Of a stretch of 64,000 bases of DNA, positions 1 through 15,400 are shown piece by piece (the first letter of the stretch is position 1; each line of letters begins with the position of its first letter). The stretch spans positions 306,001-370,000 of the forward strand of contig CALNXK010000179.1 of the NCBI GenBank assembly GCA_942486035.1. Direction: 5' to 3'. The notes under the pieces are model-generated. The model did not search any database, had not been told where the DNA came from, and was given only the letters and a program-made list of their open reading frames with translations. The stretch comes from Porites lobata (Eukaryota; Cnidaria; Anthozoa; Scleractinia; Poritidae). A program made the position numbers and the translations under genes.

Positions 1-452
1 CGCATATCGGTCGTCATTCGTCAGCTTTGTTGTACCTCTAAACCACTCAACACTAGGTTCAGGATAACCAGAAACCTGAACGTTAAACACTGCGGAGTCA
101 CCTTCCACTACTTCGACTCCTTTCATCTTGTCCTTGAAGTCGGGTTTAGACAAGACTTTCACTGTCAGACGCGCCACACAAGAGGCAGACCCAAAACGAT
201 TAGTGGCTACACATTTGTACTCAGCAGTATCATCACCCCTGGTCTCCTTAAAAGACAAACAAACCGTTTTTCCATCACTTTCTATTTTCACCCTTCTGCT
301 TTCCTTTACTTTCACTCCATCTTTAAGCCATTCAAGCGTCGCCTGCGGTTCTGCTTCCACCGTGCACTGAAGCTTTGAGGCAGTTCCCTCCTTCACCTCC
401 AATGGCTGTAAAGTTTCTGTGAACTGTGGGGCGGAACCCTCAGGTTGCTTTG
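1..452 (-). CDS. Exon 52 (cut by window edge): Ig domains A and part of B
   Basis: The exon starts after an AG at 453-454 in phase 1 and reads KQPEGSAPQFTETLQPLEV. It contains one complete A-type Ig with LEWLKDGVKV and AEYKCVATN. A B-type Ig starts KPDFKDKMKGVEVVEGD and reaches VEWFRGTTK before the sequence ends. By analogy with exons 50 and 51 it should carry a C-type Ig beyond base 1. Confidence 0.93.
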
Positions 453-3400
453 CTGCAAGGTAAAACGTCAAAATACCCAACAAAAATATTATAAACAACA
501 CTAAACTTTAAGGGTCTGAAGCAGGAACCTGAAAGCTGCGACGGCGAAGAAAAGTCACGCCTCAACTTCTTGAGTCTGCAGATGGAATCCTTTAGTGTTA
601 ACATTTAAATGAACGCAATTAAAATATACTTTCCTTGGTCTTGTTAGATCTTAAACAACCAGCATTACAATTTAGCTTTGTTACGAGTGTCAACGTAATA
701 TCAGAACATTATTATTAAAAAAACAACCAATGAATGAATGAACCAAAACGTTCGAGCTCTGAAATTAGTCACTCCACGGTTGGAAACATTTAGGTTTATT
801 TCACCAGCAGCAACAAGTTAGGTGCTGTGGTATGGTACATTACCTGCAACCTGCACATCAAACGTCCTTTCCAGAGAGCCAGCTTTGCTAATAGCTTTAA
901 CCTTGTAAACACCAGAATCATCAGGGACAACTGAGGAAATTGTCAGCGAATGCAGGTCTCCTTTATCAGCTAATACAAGATGGTCGTCACTCTTCACTGT
1001 TTTGTCATTCTTAAACCACTCAATTTGAGGTTCTGGTTGTCCTTTCTTCAACTCTACATTCAAATTAACATCACTTCCTTCCTCAGCAACAATTGGCGCA
1101 CTCTCCTGTTCTTCAGTGAACTCGGGAGCTACAAGAGTTTCCTCCACAGCTAGGTTAGCCTTGCATGACACTTCTCCCACTTCACTGAACGCGACACATT
1201 CATACTTTCCAGAATCCTCCGGCTGTACGTCCTTGATAATCAAAGAGAAACGCCCATCGTCGCCCTCATCATCAATCAAGACAAACCGATCGCCGACAAC
1301 CTTGTCATCTCCTTTGAGCCAGTCGACTTCTGGCGGTGGAACACCAGTAACTAGCACGTCAAACCTGGCCTCTTTCCCCTCCTGAACGTTCAAGTTCTTC
1401 ATCTTTTCTTCAAATTCGGGCTTAGTAAGTGCCCCGTTGACAAGAAGCTCAGCCTGGCTTGACACACTACCGAACTCATTCCGAGCAACACATTTGTAGT
1501 CTCCTTCATCTTCAAGCTTAGTTTCTTTAAAGTTCAACGAGAAAGTGTCATCGCTGACTTCAGGCCTGACGCGATTGCTCTCTTTGACCTTTTCGCTGTC
1601 TTTAAACCATTCCACATTAGGCTTGGGTTTCCCAGCAATCTGACACTCTATCCTTGCTGGTTTACCTTCTTCGACTTCAGCGCTGTTTGCAGGCTTGATA
1701 ACCTCCGGTGCTTTGCCTTCCGGCCTCGTGGCTGAATAGCAAGAAAGAAAACTGTGCTATAAGGGACGGTAACTTCAAAGACTTTACAAAGCAGCAGTGT
1801 ATTCAGGTAAACACTTCTTTCCATACTCCAAACTGACCTTAGACACATTATGATGCCTATACAACTTCAAAGGCTTTACAAAGTAGCAGTTTATTCAGGT
1901 AAACACTTCTTCCCATACTCCAAACTGACCTTAGACACATTATGATGCCTATACAAAGTAATTACTTACATGGGCGTGTGCACTGACTACAGTGAAATAG
2001 GTAAAGCACTGATAAAAGTGTTTAGGGTTCATCTTACCTGCCACATTAACATCAAATGAACGAGTCGCTGTCCCAGCTTTGCTAGAAGCTACACATTTGT
2101 AGGTGCCAGAATCATCAGGCGTGACGTTCAAAATAATTAGTGAAACCTTATCATCTTTCTGATTGATCTTCAGTTTGCTTGTCTTCCGCATCTTCTGGTC
2201 ATCCTTGTACCATTCCACTGAGGGTAAGGGTTTCCCTGTAACGCATACGCTTAGACCTACGTCATCTCCACTAGCCACATTTATTGACGCTTCTTGTTGG
2301 TCATCTATGAACTCAGGTACGATCATCTTCTCCTTCACAGCAAGAGCAGCCTTGGTGGTTGCCTGCCCTTCCTCATTGGATGCGACACACTTGTACGTAC
2401 CTGCGTCTTCAGGAACTGCGTCTTCAATAATCAACGTATGCCTTCCCTCTTCTTCGGCATCATCCATCACATAACGTCCTTCATCTTCAAGTTTGTCTTT
2501 ACCTCGAAACCATTCAACCATTGGCAGCGGATTGCCGTCAACTTGAACATCAAAGCGGGCGGCCTCTCCCTCGGCCACATTAGCAGGTTTCATCTTCTCC
2601 ACGAACTCTGGCTTCATTTTTGGTTCGTTTACAAGAAGTTCAGAAACGCACGAGGCTGAACCAAACTCGTTCTTAGCCACGCACTTGTAAGAGCCTTCAT
2701 CTTCAAGTTCCGTTGACAGAAACTTTAAAGTGCACAACTCGCCATCAAACCGTATCTTTATTCTCTTTTCTTCTTTCACAGGCTCATCATCTACAAACCA
2801 CTCAATGGTCGGCTCCGGCACACCGGTAACTCGACACTGGAGTTTAGCTGGAGATCCTTGTACCACCTCTTCAGGCTGGAGTAACTCTGTAAACAATGGT
2901 GCCGAACCGTCGGGTTTTTCGGCTACAATAAACAGAAAAACGATACGATACGTAAGAAGCTTTTCTTCTAACTAAACATCTGTTGGCCCTATATGTATAT
3001 ACTACCTTTTTATACAATACCATTATGATTATCAAAGCAAACTATCATCGTGGGTTCTAATGATTTATCAACTTTGAGGCGTTAAGTTTTCGTTTGTTTG
3101 GACACCAATGAGGCAAAGTTAGGAGAATTAAAATAATAAAATCATTAAAAGGTTAATTTGAATTTAACAACCATAACACGGGTGTTCACTGGAAACAGTA
3201 CCTTGAACGTTGACGTTAAATGTTTTTTCGGCTTTACCACCTTTGCTTTTGGCTTCACATTTATAAACTCCAGAGTCGTCAGGCTTTGCCTCTAGTATTA
3301 TCAGAGAAAGTTCACCATCTTTGGCATCCATCTTCAAACGGCTTGTTTCCCGCAGTTTCGCGTCATCTTTGTACCATTCAATGGCAGGTGCTGGCTTTCC

Positions 3401-6400
3401 CTTCACAACGGCACTGAGACTCACGACATCTCCTTCTCGGACCTTAATTGGGGTAGCCCCCTCACGACTTTGACCTTTCTCAGTTTCAAATTCAGGCTCA
3501 GAGATGATCTCTTTCACAGCCAAAGCAGCTTTGCTGGAAGCCTCCCCCTCTTCGTTCTTGGCTACGCATTTGTAAGTACCAGCATCCTCTAAAAGAGTGT
3601 CTTTAATAGTAAGTGAGTAAATACTGGTTTCTTCACTGTCGACCATTTCAATACGCCCTTTATCCTCCAGCTGCTCCTTGCCCTGATACCAGTCAATAAC
3701 AGGAGGGGGGTTACCAGTCACCTTCACAGTAAATGTTGCTGGATCTCCTTCGTTGACAGTGACAGGCTTCATTTTTTCTTCAAACAAAGGCTTTGCATTA
3801 GCCTCATTGACTAGAAGTTCTGACAAACAAGAAGCTGAACCAAAGGCATTTTCAACAACGCATTTAAACTCGCCCTCATCTTCCAGTTCTGTGGTTGCGA
3901 TTTTTAACGTGGCTAGCTCCCCATCAAATCTTGTTTTGTATCTTTCCACATCATTCACACGTGTGCCATCTTTATACCAAGCTACACTTGGATATGGTTT
4001 TCCTGACACTTTGCACTCGAGTGTTGCACTTTCTCCTTCCGTTACCTCAACGTCTTTCAAAGGCTGCGTAATTTGAGGACTTTCTCCCTTATCACCAGCT
4101 ATGGAAGATTCTGGTCCTTTTACAGTTAACTGTGCGTCACAAGTCGATTCCCCAACTTCGTTGGTTGCAATACACTTGAAGGTCCCTGAATCACCTGGTT
4201 CGACACTCTCTATAATAAGAGAGAACAAGTCTTCCTTAAGCGCATCTATGTGGACAAACCGACCTTCGTCTTCGATCTTTACCGAGCCTCGATACCATTC
4301 AACCTTGGGTTCCGGAACAGCATGAATTCTGGCATCAAAACGGGCTTCCTGACCAGCATCAATAACAACATCTTCGATCTTCTTTGTGAAGACAGGTGCA
4401 GACAGATCCTGCACTGGTTTTACCTCAATGGGCAATGAAGCCTGTAAGTCATCCATCTCTGACACAGTTATGGGCTGTTCTTCCCTAATCTCTGAACCTA
4501 GGTTACAGAAAATAGCAGAGATATTCAAACTACAACACAAGAAACACTAAGCGTTGGATATTTAAACGAAGTCTAATTTTAGCCACGGTTTAACAAATCT
4601 TGGGACCTCCAGGTCTCTTCCTTAGTGGGTTATTTTAAGAAGATAAATTCTTTTCTGGTCTACTATCTATGCTTTCATAAACCTTTTCGCAATAAATGGT
4701 GTTTAGATAAAACACTTGAGCAAACTGAAAATGGCTTAAACGCGATTTTGTTAAACACTGCCTAAGCTACGTTTAAATAACTGGCCCTAAGATTCTGAGA
4801 GCTTCCAAGTTCTTTCTGGAAAACATCTAAGTTATATCTGCTCTACAGTATGCGTAGAGCATTAGTATTTATGTGATTTACACTGTTTACTAAAATGATA
4901 TCACCGCTTAATTGAGACAGTTTCCACGTGCTGTCAAACGAAAACAAAAGTAAATAACCAACGCGCGCGAAAAAATCACGATTGGCTTGGTTTTACCTCT
5001 AATCGCCAGCAAATTGGTGCACGATTTTTCTTTTTTGGTTATCTACAAAGTCACAAAGAGTAGCAACAAAGAAAAGCAAAACTAACGTTACATCCGCAGC
5101 TGTTAAAGCATTTTTTTTGTGTACAAACAAAACAAATACAAGTATCACTCAACCCAAGTCAAGATTTCACAGCACGCGTGAGGGCATAATTCAACTAATA
5201 AGCTCGCAAAAGTGACAAACTCACCTTCAATGTTAAGAAGGAATTTCTTTGTAATGGTTCCCATAACACTAGATGCAACACACTTGTAAGTGCCCGAGTC
5301 GGCTGGTGTCACGTGATTAACTAACAGCTGACAGAGATCAGGTTCTTGTGTGATTTCTAGATGCGAGTCTGACACAATGGGTTCCTCATCTTTAAACCAA
5401 GCAATGGATGGCGCGGGCAGGCGGCCAGTATGTACAACCATTGTCACATTATCTCCTTGTGAACCTTCTAATGGTACCTAATAATAACAAAAATATATAC
5501 TCCAAATGACATTAATGATCACTCAGTGAAAAAACACCCCCCAGAGCTGCAAAGAATTATAAATTTTTTCTCATGAAGAAAGACGTGGGACGTGGGTCAT
5601 CATTTTGTTGAGACAAAACAAAGGTGATCGAACATCACTTTTTGTTGAACTTCACTACCTTCGTTTTATTACAGTCGGTTCATAATTACCAATAAGTAGC
5701 ATGTATGGAAGTCATAATCTTATTAACTGCTCAAGGAAAAATTAAATTCACCTTCAAGTTGTTAATGATTTAAAAGCCGGTTACAACTACGGGCAAAGTT
5801 TGATCAGGATTCCTCAACGACCAACTGTTAATTGCAATGGTCCTTTTGTTGGTAAAGAGTTTGTTTGGAACAAAAGAAACTTGAGTTTTACACTCAAAAC
5901 TACTGTAACCATTTGACTGAAAAGTGCATAACCTTCCCCAACCAGAACACCCTTGGGAGCACAATTAATTGCCTCCTGAGTGTATCCCGTTGAAAGACTT
6001 ACAAGATGGAAATAAACAGAAATTTAGTGTCGCTATAAGAAGCTTTTTTATGTGAATTTTGTAGTGTGCACCAGCTATGTTGGCATTCAAATTACAAATA
6101 CAGAGGAACGAGGAAGGTGATTTTGTCAGCAAAAAGCAACTCAGCATACCTCTTCGATTTCATCTTTAAATTCAGGTGGGACAGTGGAACGAGTAACTAC
6201 CAAATCACATTCGCTGTTAGCAGTTCCAGCTTCACTCATGGCCACAACTTTGTAACTACCCGAGTCTTCCATCTGACAACCCTCGATAACTAAGGAAAAT
6301 AATTCCTTGTCATTATCGTCAACATCATCAATGATGACAAAGCGGCCTTCATCTTCCAGATGTTTTCCATCCTTAAACCACTCCACCATCGGTTCAGGAT

Positions 6401-9400
6401 TTCCGGCGATGCGCACATCAAACTTGACAATGTCCCCCACATTTGCATTCACGTTCTTCAAGGGCTCCTTAATAAGAGGCATAGTGACACCCTCTTCAAC
6501 AATCAATTCCGCTTTGCAGGACACTTCACCGAACTCATTCTGTGCCACACACTTGTATTCAGCTTCATCATCAAGTTCCGTGGGAGAGATAACAGCTGTG
6601 TAGACATCACCATCATTTTCAATTGCAACTCGATCACCTTCCACCAAAGGTTCGTCGTCTTTGAGCCACAACACCTTTGATGCTCGTGCGATGTGGCATT
6701 CAAGGCGAGTGGTGTCTCCCTCGAGAACTTCAACTTCTTCAGGCAGTGGCTTGATAAAATAGGGTTTTTGATCTACTAAAAAAGGAAAATAAGCAATTAG
6801 CATCACAATCCTCATCACACATTTCGTTTAAGGTACAGAAGGGTCAAAGACGAAGTGACAAAACTCTGAAGGCATACAATCACTGAAATAACCCCCTTAC
6901 CTTACTTCCAAATTAAAAAAAAAAAAGAAGGAAAGAAAGAAACCGTAGACGACAAAACCCACAGTAAATGGACTCCGAATGAGATTTTGCGTGGTTAATC
7001 TGTAGTAATCCATCTACGTAGACTATTGTTAGAATCAGAATCAAGACACAGTTTAGAAATTGACATTACCGGTGACACCTGCATCAACATCTTCCTCTTC
7101 AACTTTATCTGAAAAAGTACATTTAAGTCGCGTGTAAGAGCTCAGTACGAAATGATCAATAACTCACCTTCAAGTAAGTACCAGGTAATATAAATATTTT
7201 TTCACTTCATCATAGAAGGCAATATTTGGAATATTTCTTAGTTTAAGCACAGCCCCTAGGGATGTAGTGACAAAAGCCTACCAAATGCATGTTACCTTCG
7301 ACTAAAATCTCCGCTTCGCACTGGTCCTGTCCAGCTTGATTCTTCACAATGCACTTGTATATAGCCTCATCATCTATCTCTACTGGGTCCACTCGGAGCA
7401 GATGGATATCATCATCAGAGAGCATCTTACGGCGCTCATCAGCCACTATCACTTCATCATCTCTGTACCAGGTCACGGTTACTGGTTTAGAGCCGATGTA
7501 TTTGATTTGGAGCTCAAGTTTATCTCCCTCTGTGATTTCGTGGTCATCAAACTTCTGAACCAGCACTGGTCTTTTGATTCTGTTTAAAGACAAGACATCT
7601 CAGTCAAAAACATCGTGGACTTTGTGACTCTTTACAAAATGAAAGAACAAAACAAGCGTCTAGGAGTTAGGTCAAGAGGATAACACAAAATCAAAGAAAA
7701 ACAAAGCAGGGGTTTCTTACATTACTTTCTCGTCATCTGATGGTTCTGTAAAAAAATGACAAAGAAATTTAACAGTTGTATTAAAAATTCCAAACACAGC
7801 ATTCGCCAATCTTTATTTCTGCGCCCTTTTTGCAACGATGTTTTTAAACTGCTTAAACTGAAATACGAACAGTAAGAAGCATCTGTTACAGTATAATTAT
7901 CACTCTCGAGGCCGAATAACCATAGGGGCGGCACTGAGTGTCCCTTTTGAAAGGTGTCTACTTTATAATGTCGAGGAAAATAACTGAAGAACGGGACGGA
8001 CCAACTCAAGATATCCACCTTACTTCAGTATCCGTTAAACTTTTAAGCCCCAATATTCACATACAAATTTTCAACACTGATCTCAATAAATTTCCTTGAA
8101 GAATTAGTTGAGAATCTGGTCAAAGTATTTTCTCTTTCATAATCATTTCATCCATTCTCATAACCTCTTCTATTGATTGTCAATATACATTGCAAGGAAA
8201 AAATTGATGTTGGCTACTCTTGGGACTTCAAGGGTGAAGAGAGTGTTGATTGTATTTGAGACAAATGTAACGCACATACCTTCAACTATCAACTCAGCAG
8301 AGGAACTCAGTTCTTGATCAGCACTTTGCAGTGTACACCGATACAGCCCTTCATCTTTGACACCAGTTTTCTTGATCACCACCTTACTGCTGTTTTCATC
8401 TGTAATGATCTTAACTCTCCGCCCATCCTCCACAGGCTTCATGTCCTTGAACCAAGATACAGTAGTAGGAGCATCACTCACAAACCAGATCTCCAGAGTA
8501 GCTGGCTCTCCTTCGTCAACTTCCACGTCCTCAAGCTCTTTCGTAATTTGAAGACCACCAGCTCCTTCTTTTGTTTCTTTGATTTCTGGAATTTAAATAT
8601 AGTTATTCTCTTATAACAAAACGCGATTTAGCTCCAAGTAAATGATAGTGCTATTTCTAAAGAATTCTAAGTCCAGTTGTTCTCTTACTATTGAAAGTCT
8701 TGAATAAAACGAAAGTTGAATATAATCCTCTCGTTTCATCTACAATGAATATGTTAGCAATGTGCATATTTGGCACTAAAGTACCAGAATGTAGGGGAGG
8801 GGACGGCTGTACACAGGTTTCCAGAATGGAAATGGATGAGGTTTAAAGCATGTATGCTGAAAGTTTGACCTGTTTCTGGAAATATACAAGTTAATAATAG
8901 TTAGATAAACTACCGTGACTTTTTAAACAGTACTTGTATTGTATACTTTTCACTCAACGTCTGAATTTTTCAGGACTTTCGATAAGTTCTCCTAATTTTC
9001 ATTATCTCCATACCTTGATTTTTATTAAAATTTCCTGACATTGCAAGATCATTACGATTCCGTTGAAACCGAGCAGTTTCGGATGTCAGAGATCGAAACT
9101 TATAAAACACGACGATGGTGTTTTAAAGGAAAGAGAGAAAAAAAAAACAGAATAAAAGGTAAATAAAACTCATCCAAACTTGTCGGAGGTGTGTGGTGCC
9201 TTATGAATCTACATGAGACTATTACAAATATAACTACGAAAATAATTCGCTTAACTCATTTCAACTAATATCAAGAGGAGCTACTCTACTTATCGCACAA
9301 AACCGTACCATCAACCAGCAACTCCACTTCACAGATGGCTTTCCCGATGTCATTTTTAGCCACACACTTGTAGATTCCTTCGTCCTCAAGCTCTGCTTTA

Positions 9401-12400
9401 GGTATAACAAGCTCGTGTTGATCTCCCTCTGCCTGCACGGATATCCGATCATTTGGGCGGATTGGTTCATCGTCAACATACCATTCAATATCAGGCGTTG
9501 GCTGCCCAATAACCCTGACTCTAAGGACTGCTTTGTCACCTTCGGTAACCTTCACATCTTGAGGAACATCAACAAAATCGGGCAACACAGCCTCGGCAGC
9601 AACTGGAAGTGTCAGCTCAACAGGTTCGTACTCCAGTGCTGATATGGTGTCCGGAATCAAGGGCGCGTCTCTCTGTCCAGGAAACAGAACCTAAAATACA
9701 TGCATTACAATTAAGTATATTATTCATTCAAAAGATTTCGCTGTTTCTGATTGGCTCAAATCCCCTGGCAAATTCTTCCAGTCGGCGTTGACCAGATTTG
9801 GAAGATGCGATGGTATATGTTCTTGGAAAAGAGTTTGGTTGATGGTATATTTGCCTGGAAACGAGGCTGCCTAGCCATAGTGAACTAAACCAATGGCGTT
9901 CACGGCTATCCGATGACGGAAAAGCTGAATTTCTGACCAACACCGAACGGAAGAAAAGAAAAAGTACACAGAGGGGTACTCAGTTTATATCCTGAAACCG
10001 TGCCACGAAATAGGCCAACGTTTTGGAGAAAGTCTATGAGGAGGTAAGCTTGTTACAGTCTTTCTTATGATGTGAAGGGTTGTGCTTATCTGGAAGAAGC
10101 TCTCCACTTATAGATAACATTCTCCTCGATATCCATAATTCTCTACATCAAATTCAGCCTCATTAATTAATTGTGAAATATTATGCAATATCACGTAAAT
10201 TTTACCTAAACAGTTGTATTGTCTAGAAGAAATAAAAATTTTTAAGGTACTCTAGGTTTTAAGTGTTATACATGCTAGTATATATACTTCAGGATGTACA
10301 ACATTGAAGTAACATGTTTACTCAAGATAATTCAATACCTGAACCTCATCAAACGCCGGTTTGCCTTTTGGTTCCTCTTTTGATTCATCTTCCTCCACTG
10401 GCAACTTAAGCTGTATTTCTCCGAATGGAGTTGAGCTCACTGGGATGTTAGTTAGTACAACTACTAGTTCCTCGGTGGGTTTCGTTTCAGCTTCTTTTCC
10501 TCCTCCATCCTCTCCTACAATAAATATAAGATGGCGTTTATAAATAAGTCTAACCATAACGGTTTTTGGCAATTGCAACAGTATCACGATAACTGAAATA
10601 TCGTTACGATAATAGTTCTATTTCCCGTTTTTAATTTGGTTGCTCGTTCGACTGCTGGGTTCATAAGTGCTCTGTACAATTTTTTGAAATCCGTAAACTG
10701 TGACTGCAACCAACAGCTCTGCTTGGAAGTGCAGTGGTTTTTCAAAAATCATTTAAAGCCACCCATTTGTACAGGCCTCTATACAACCATCCGTGACACT
10801 GAATTCGATCGTATAGTTTTCGTTTTGACGGCGACGGCAAGAAGAAAGTCAAAACGAATACTTTTGAAATAGCCTTAATAAGCAAAACAACAACTTTGCA
10901 CGTGCAACACAATTTTTTGTACATTTCTTTGCCGTCACTGCACAACTACGACGTGAAAATGCCCAATTTCACGCTTTGTGGATGACGTAAAAAAGTAGCC
11001 TGCGTAAAAGAGGGACGATGGAATTTCTTTCTCTCTCTGAACTTGTATATGGATCTGAGGAATTCAACTCCACAAGAATTCCCCTACACTTAAAATAAGT
11101 CTGTTCAAATAATTTGAAAAAACGCCAATTCACATTTTAGCAACCTTTTCGCTGCAGTCCCTGTCCTTGAATCGTAAGGGCGTTAATTGGTGAAAATATT
11201 CATAGCTTACCCTTGATATTAACGTTAAAATTCCTGGTTGCAATCCCAGCAGGACTGGTAGCTTTACACTGGTAGGTTCCAGAATCGTCAGGTTTTGCCC
11301 CAAAGATGACCAACTCGTGTTTGTTTCCTTGCACCCCAGTCTTATATTTGCTACTTGTTCGACTGATGGGTTTGTCATCTTTGTACCATTTAACGGATGG
11401 TTTTGGCTTCCCTATAACCTCCGCTTGAAGCGTATCGTCACTTCCTTCGTCTATCTCTAATTGCACATCACAAGCAGGTACTTGAAACTCGGGTGCAATC
11501 AACCTCTCCTTGACAGTTAATGACGCGGAACAAACAGCCTTTCCCTCGACATTAGATGCAACGCATTTATACCTGCCTTTGTCCTTTAACTCACAGTCAT
11601 TAATTGTGAAAGAGTGACTGTCGTCCGTTGATTCCACTATAAATCGACCACCAGTAGTGATTTCTTTAACTGAAGAAAGCCACTCCACTTCTGGTTGCGG
11701 GTTACCTTTAACTCTAACGCTGAAGGTTGGGGAATCTCCTTCAAAGACATCTAAATCTACCATCTTCTCAAGGAACTCTGGTTTGGCTTGAGGTTCACTG
11801 ACATCAATCTCGTTGATAAGAAGTTCCAAGGTACACACTGAAGAACCACAATCATTCTGTGCTTTGCACTGATATTCTCCCTCATCATCCAATACAGTAC
11901 TTCTAAAGCAAAGTGAGTTAACATTACCATCGATCTCACTGACGACACGGTTATCTGTTTCCACTGGCTCGCCATCTTGGAGCCACGTTACTATTGGCCT
12001 TGGATTCCCTGACACTTTACAGCTAAGCTTGGCAACGTCTCCTTCAGTGACTTCCACGGGCGTGGCTTCTGCAATCACCTCAGGTCTAACACCATCTACA
12101 GAATCTTTGCCTTAAAACAAAACGAAAATCACACGTAAGACAAAAAAGAGTTAAATGTGATGAACAGAAATTTCGTAAAGCAAACCAGTTCATTATTTAA
12201 CAAAAATCTCGAGAGGCTGAGCACCAGGTGGCACTTAGATTTCTGAAATCGTTTGGGCAATAAATATGAACAATTAGAGATTATTAGTTGCAAATGAAAA
12301 CAGGCGACCTACAAGTAGCTCCGCAAGGGCTGGTCACGATTTCAGAAATCTTAGCACCCTCCCAGGAAGTGGCACGCTGTTAAGTAATTCAGTTGCCCAA

Positions 12401-15400
12401 AATAAGGACAAAAGACGTCACTACTGGAAAAAACTTTACCATGTTGAATGTGGATGGAAAATATAAAGTGAACATGTAGTGGACGTGAAATTGATTAAAA
12501 CTTAAATATTATCACAACTTCTGAATTTCAGTTATTAAAAAAACCGCTTAACCTAAATATTTCAATTATAGCCTACTCGAGAGTAGCCTACAAGTGAAAC
12601 AGTAGACCTTGTAATGAAAGAGTGCTCCATATGCTTAACTCCAACATGTTTCAAAAAAGACACAAATAAATGCCGATACGTGTGCTGTGGTTCGATTGTA
12701 TCCTTTGCTTTAATTATATTTTTCTTGTTTGGGGGTAGACAAAGTATTATAATGACTGAGACAAAGAAAAATGAAATTTAAACCTAGGATAAATTGAGCC
12801 ACAACATACGGTTAGTCCATTCGACTTAGCATATGGAGCATCAGCCGATGCAGAGTACAAATGTGCAAGTGCTATGTAATGGTTACCCTTTATGGTGACA
12901 TTGAATGTACTTGTGCTTGTGCTATCATCAGGAGTCTCACACTTGTAAACACCCGAATCTTCCGGAGATGCATCCTTAATCGTCAGGGTGTGTACGCCTC
13001 CCTTGGCGTCAATCTCATAATGACTGCTCTGCTTAATAGGTTCATCATCTCTCAGCCAATTAACTTCAGGGCTGTCGGCACTCATCAAAGCCTTCAATAA
13101 CACATCATCGCCTTCTGCAAATTCCAAGGGAATTTCAGCAACATCCGAGTCAGATATGGGAGTCACCATCAAATGTGCAGCGCAGGAGGCTTTTCCAGCC
13201 TCATTCATGGCCAAACATTCGTATTCGCCAGCATCGGAAGGCAAGCACTTTTCAATTACCAGGGAGAACAACTCCGGCTCGTTGTCATCAACATCATCTA
13301 TGATCATGACTCGATCCTCATCTTCCAACTGTGTACCATCCTTGAACCATTCTACAACTGGTTCAGGATTTCCGACTACACGGACATCAAAACAAGCATT
13401 CTCGCCTTCTTTCAAGTTCACATTGCGCATCTTTTCTTTGATCACTGGCAATGCCATTCCCTCCTCAACTAAAACCTCTGAAGCGGTCGATACAATACCT
13501 TGATCATTCTCCACTTGACAAATGTAGTCTCCTTCATCATCCAGTGTTGAGACTTCAATGGACAGGATGCAAACCCTGCCGTCAAATGAGGTTGATATCC
13601 GTTCGCTGTCTGCAATAAGATCGTCGTCATGAAACCACCTAACTTGGGCATCAGTTGCACCAGCGACATGACATTCCAAAATAATGGGCTGTCTTTGGAG
13701 GACCTCTACGTCTTCAAGTGGTTTAATGATCTCAGGCACCAAGCTGGCTTTCTTCGCACCTACGGTACGCAGTTTAAGTTAAAAAAAAATGATGCTTCAA
13801 CGGAACAAAAATGCAGTTACTTTATGTTAGAGTGGTTAGCCCATTTATTTACTCAATCTCTATAAAGGTTGTTAGTTGAAACCGTTTACAATTTAACCTA
13901 GAATGGTTCTCTTAATGTCAAGTTTACAGGATTTACACCATTAAATACACATGTAAGCCCAGATTTAACTTAGTTTATCAAAGACGAAAACACTACAAAG
14001 CTTTACCCCAAGCACCAAACGATTTAACAAGAATTTATGAAGTGGAAAACAGATACACCTTTAAAAAAACAGCAACAGAGAAATAGCTGAGCTACCTGCA
14101 ATCTCAACATTGAAAGCGCGAGTTCCAACTCCAGCTTCATTAGTAGCAGTAAGTTTGTAAGTTCCCTTGTCATCTATTGTTGGTCTTTTAATTAGCAACA
14201 TGTGCATGTCGTCCTTTGAGGTGATTATTATACGCTCGCTCTCTTGCAGAGGAACATCGTCCTTGTCCCATTCTACCTCAGGATGCGGTTTTCCCTCCAC
14301 TCTTGCTTTTAGTTGGACATCTCCTTCTTTGGTTATTTCAAAAGGTACAACAGATTTGTCCTCCACAAATGCGGGTCTCTTTAACTCAGAGCCTACTTTC
14401 ACTGGCTTTTCTCCCTTCCCTTCAAATTCCACCGTGAATGTCTTCCATGCCATCCCTGCTTTATTAGTAGCTGTGCATTTGTAAAGGCCCTTGTCATCTG
14501 GAGTAGCACCCTTTATAAGCAATGTGTGCACGCCTTCTTTCGACTGTAATTGAATGTGACTGCTATTATGTACGGGTTTTCCATCTTTGGACCACTCAAT
14601 CTCCGGCTCGCCACTAAATTTAACCTGCAGTTTGACATCGCCTTCATAGGAAATATGAAATGAGGCTCTTCTCTCTGGAAGTTCCATAACTCTTGGAGGA
14701 GCAACTGCTTCTTCTACTGGAGCAACATGTTTAGAGGTTGTATCGTCGACGTTAAGAGTGAATGTTCTCATCGTTTTTCCAGCAGAGTTAGTTGCTGTGC
14801 AAGTGTACTCCCCCTCATCTTTAGGTCCAGCTCCTCTGATGACTAAGCTATATATATCGTCAATTTTCCTCAAAACGTGGATACGATCACTCTCCTTGAT
14901 CGGCTCACCATCCCGTGTCCACTCAATCTCCGGAAAAGGATTTCCTGCAACCTTTACTTCCATTGTCACATCACCGTCATCAGAAATCTGAAAAGCACTT
15001 GCTAAATGATCTTGGAAAGAAGGCATCACCCAGTCAGGATTGCCTTCTATATTCACATCAAAGCTTCTTGTGGCAGTTCCGGCATCGTTCGATGCTACGC
15101 ACTTGTATACTCCTTTATCCTTTGGGGTAGGCCCTTGGATACTCAACGTGTGTCTGTCACCGTCAGAATGTAACGTCAGACTATCGCTGACTTGCAAAGG
15201 CTCATCATTCTTGAACCAGTTCACTTCTGGAAGAGGTCTGCCACTAACCCTAACTTGCAATTTTACATCACCATCAGGGTTAACATCGAAGGGGCTGCAA
15301 CCTTCAGGCAATGCTATGAACTGGGGAACCTGGCGTTCCTGCTTTGTAGTTGTCAATTCAAATGTTGGCCCCTCCCTGGCAGCTGAAATACTGTTCCTTT

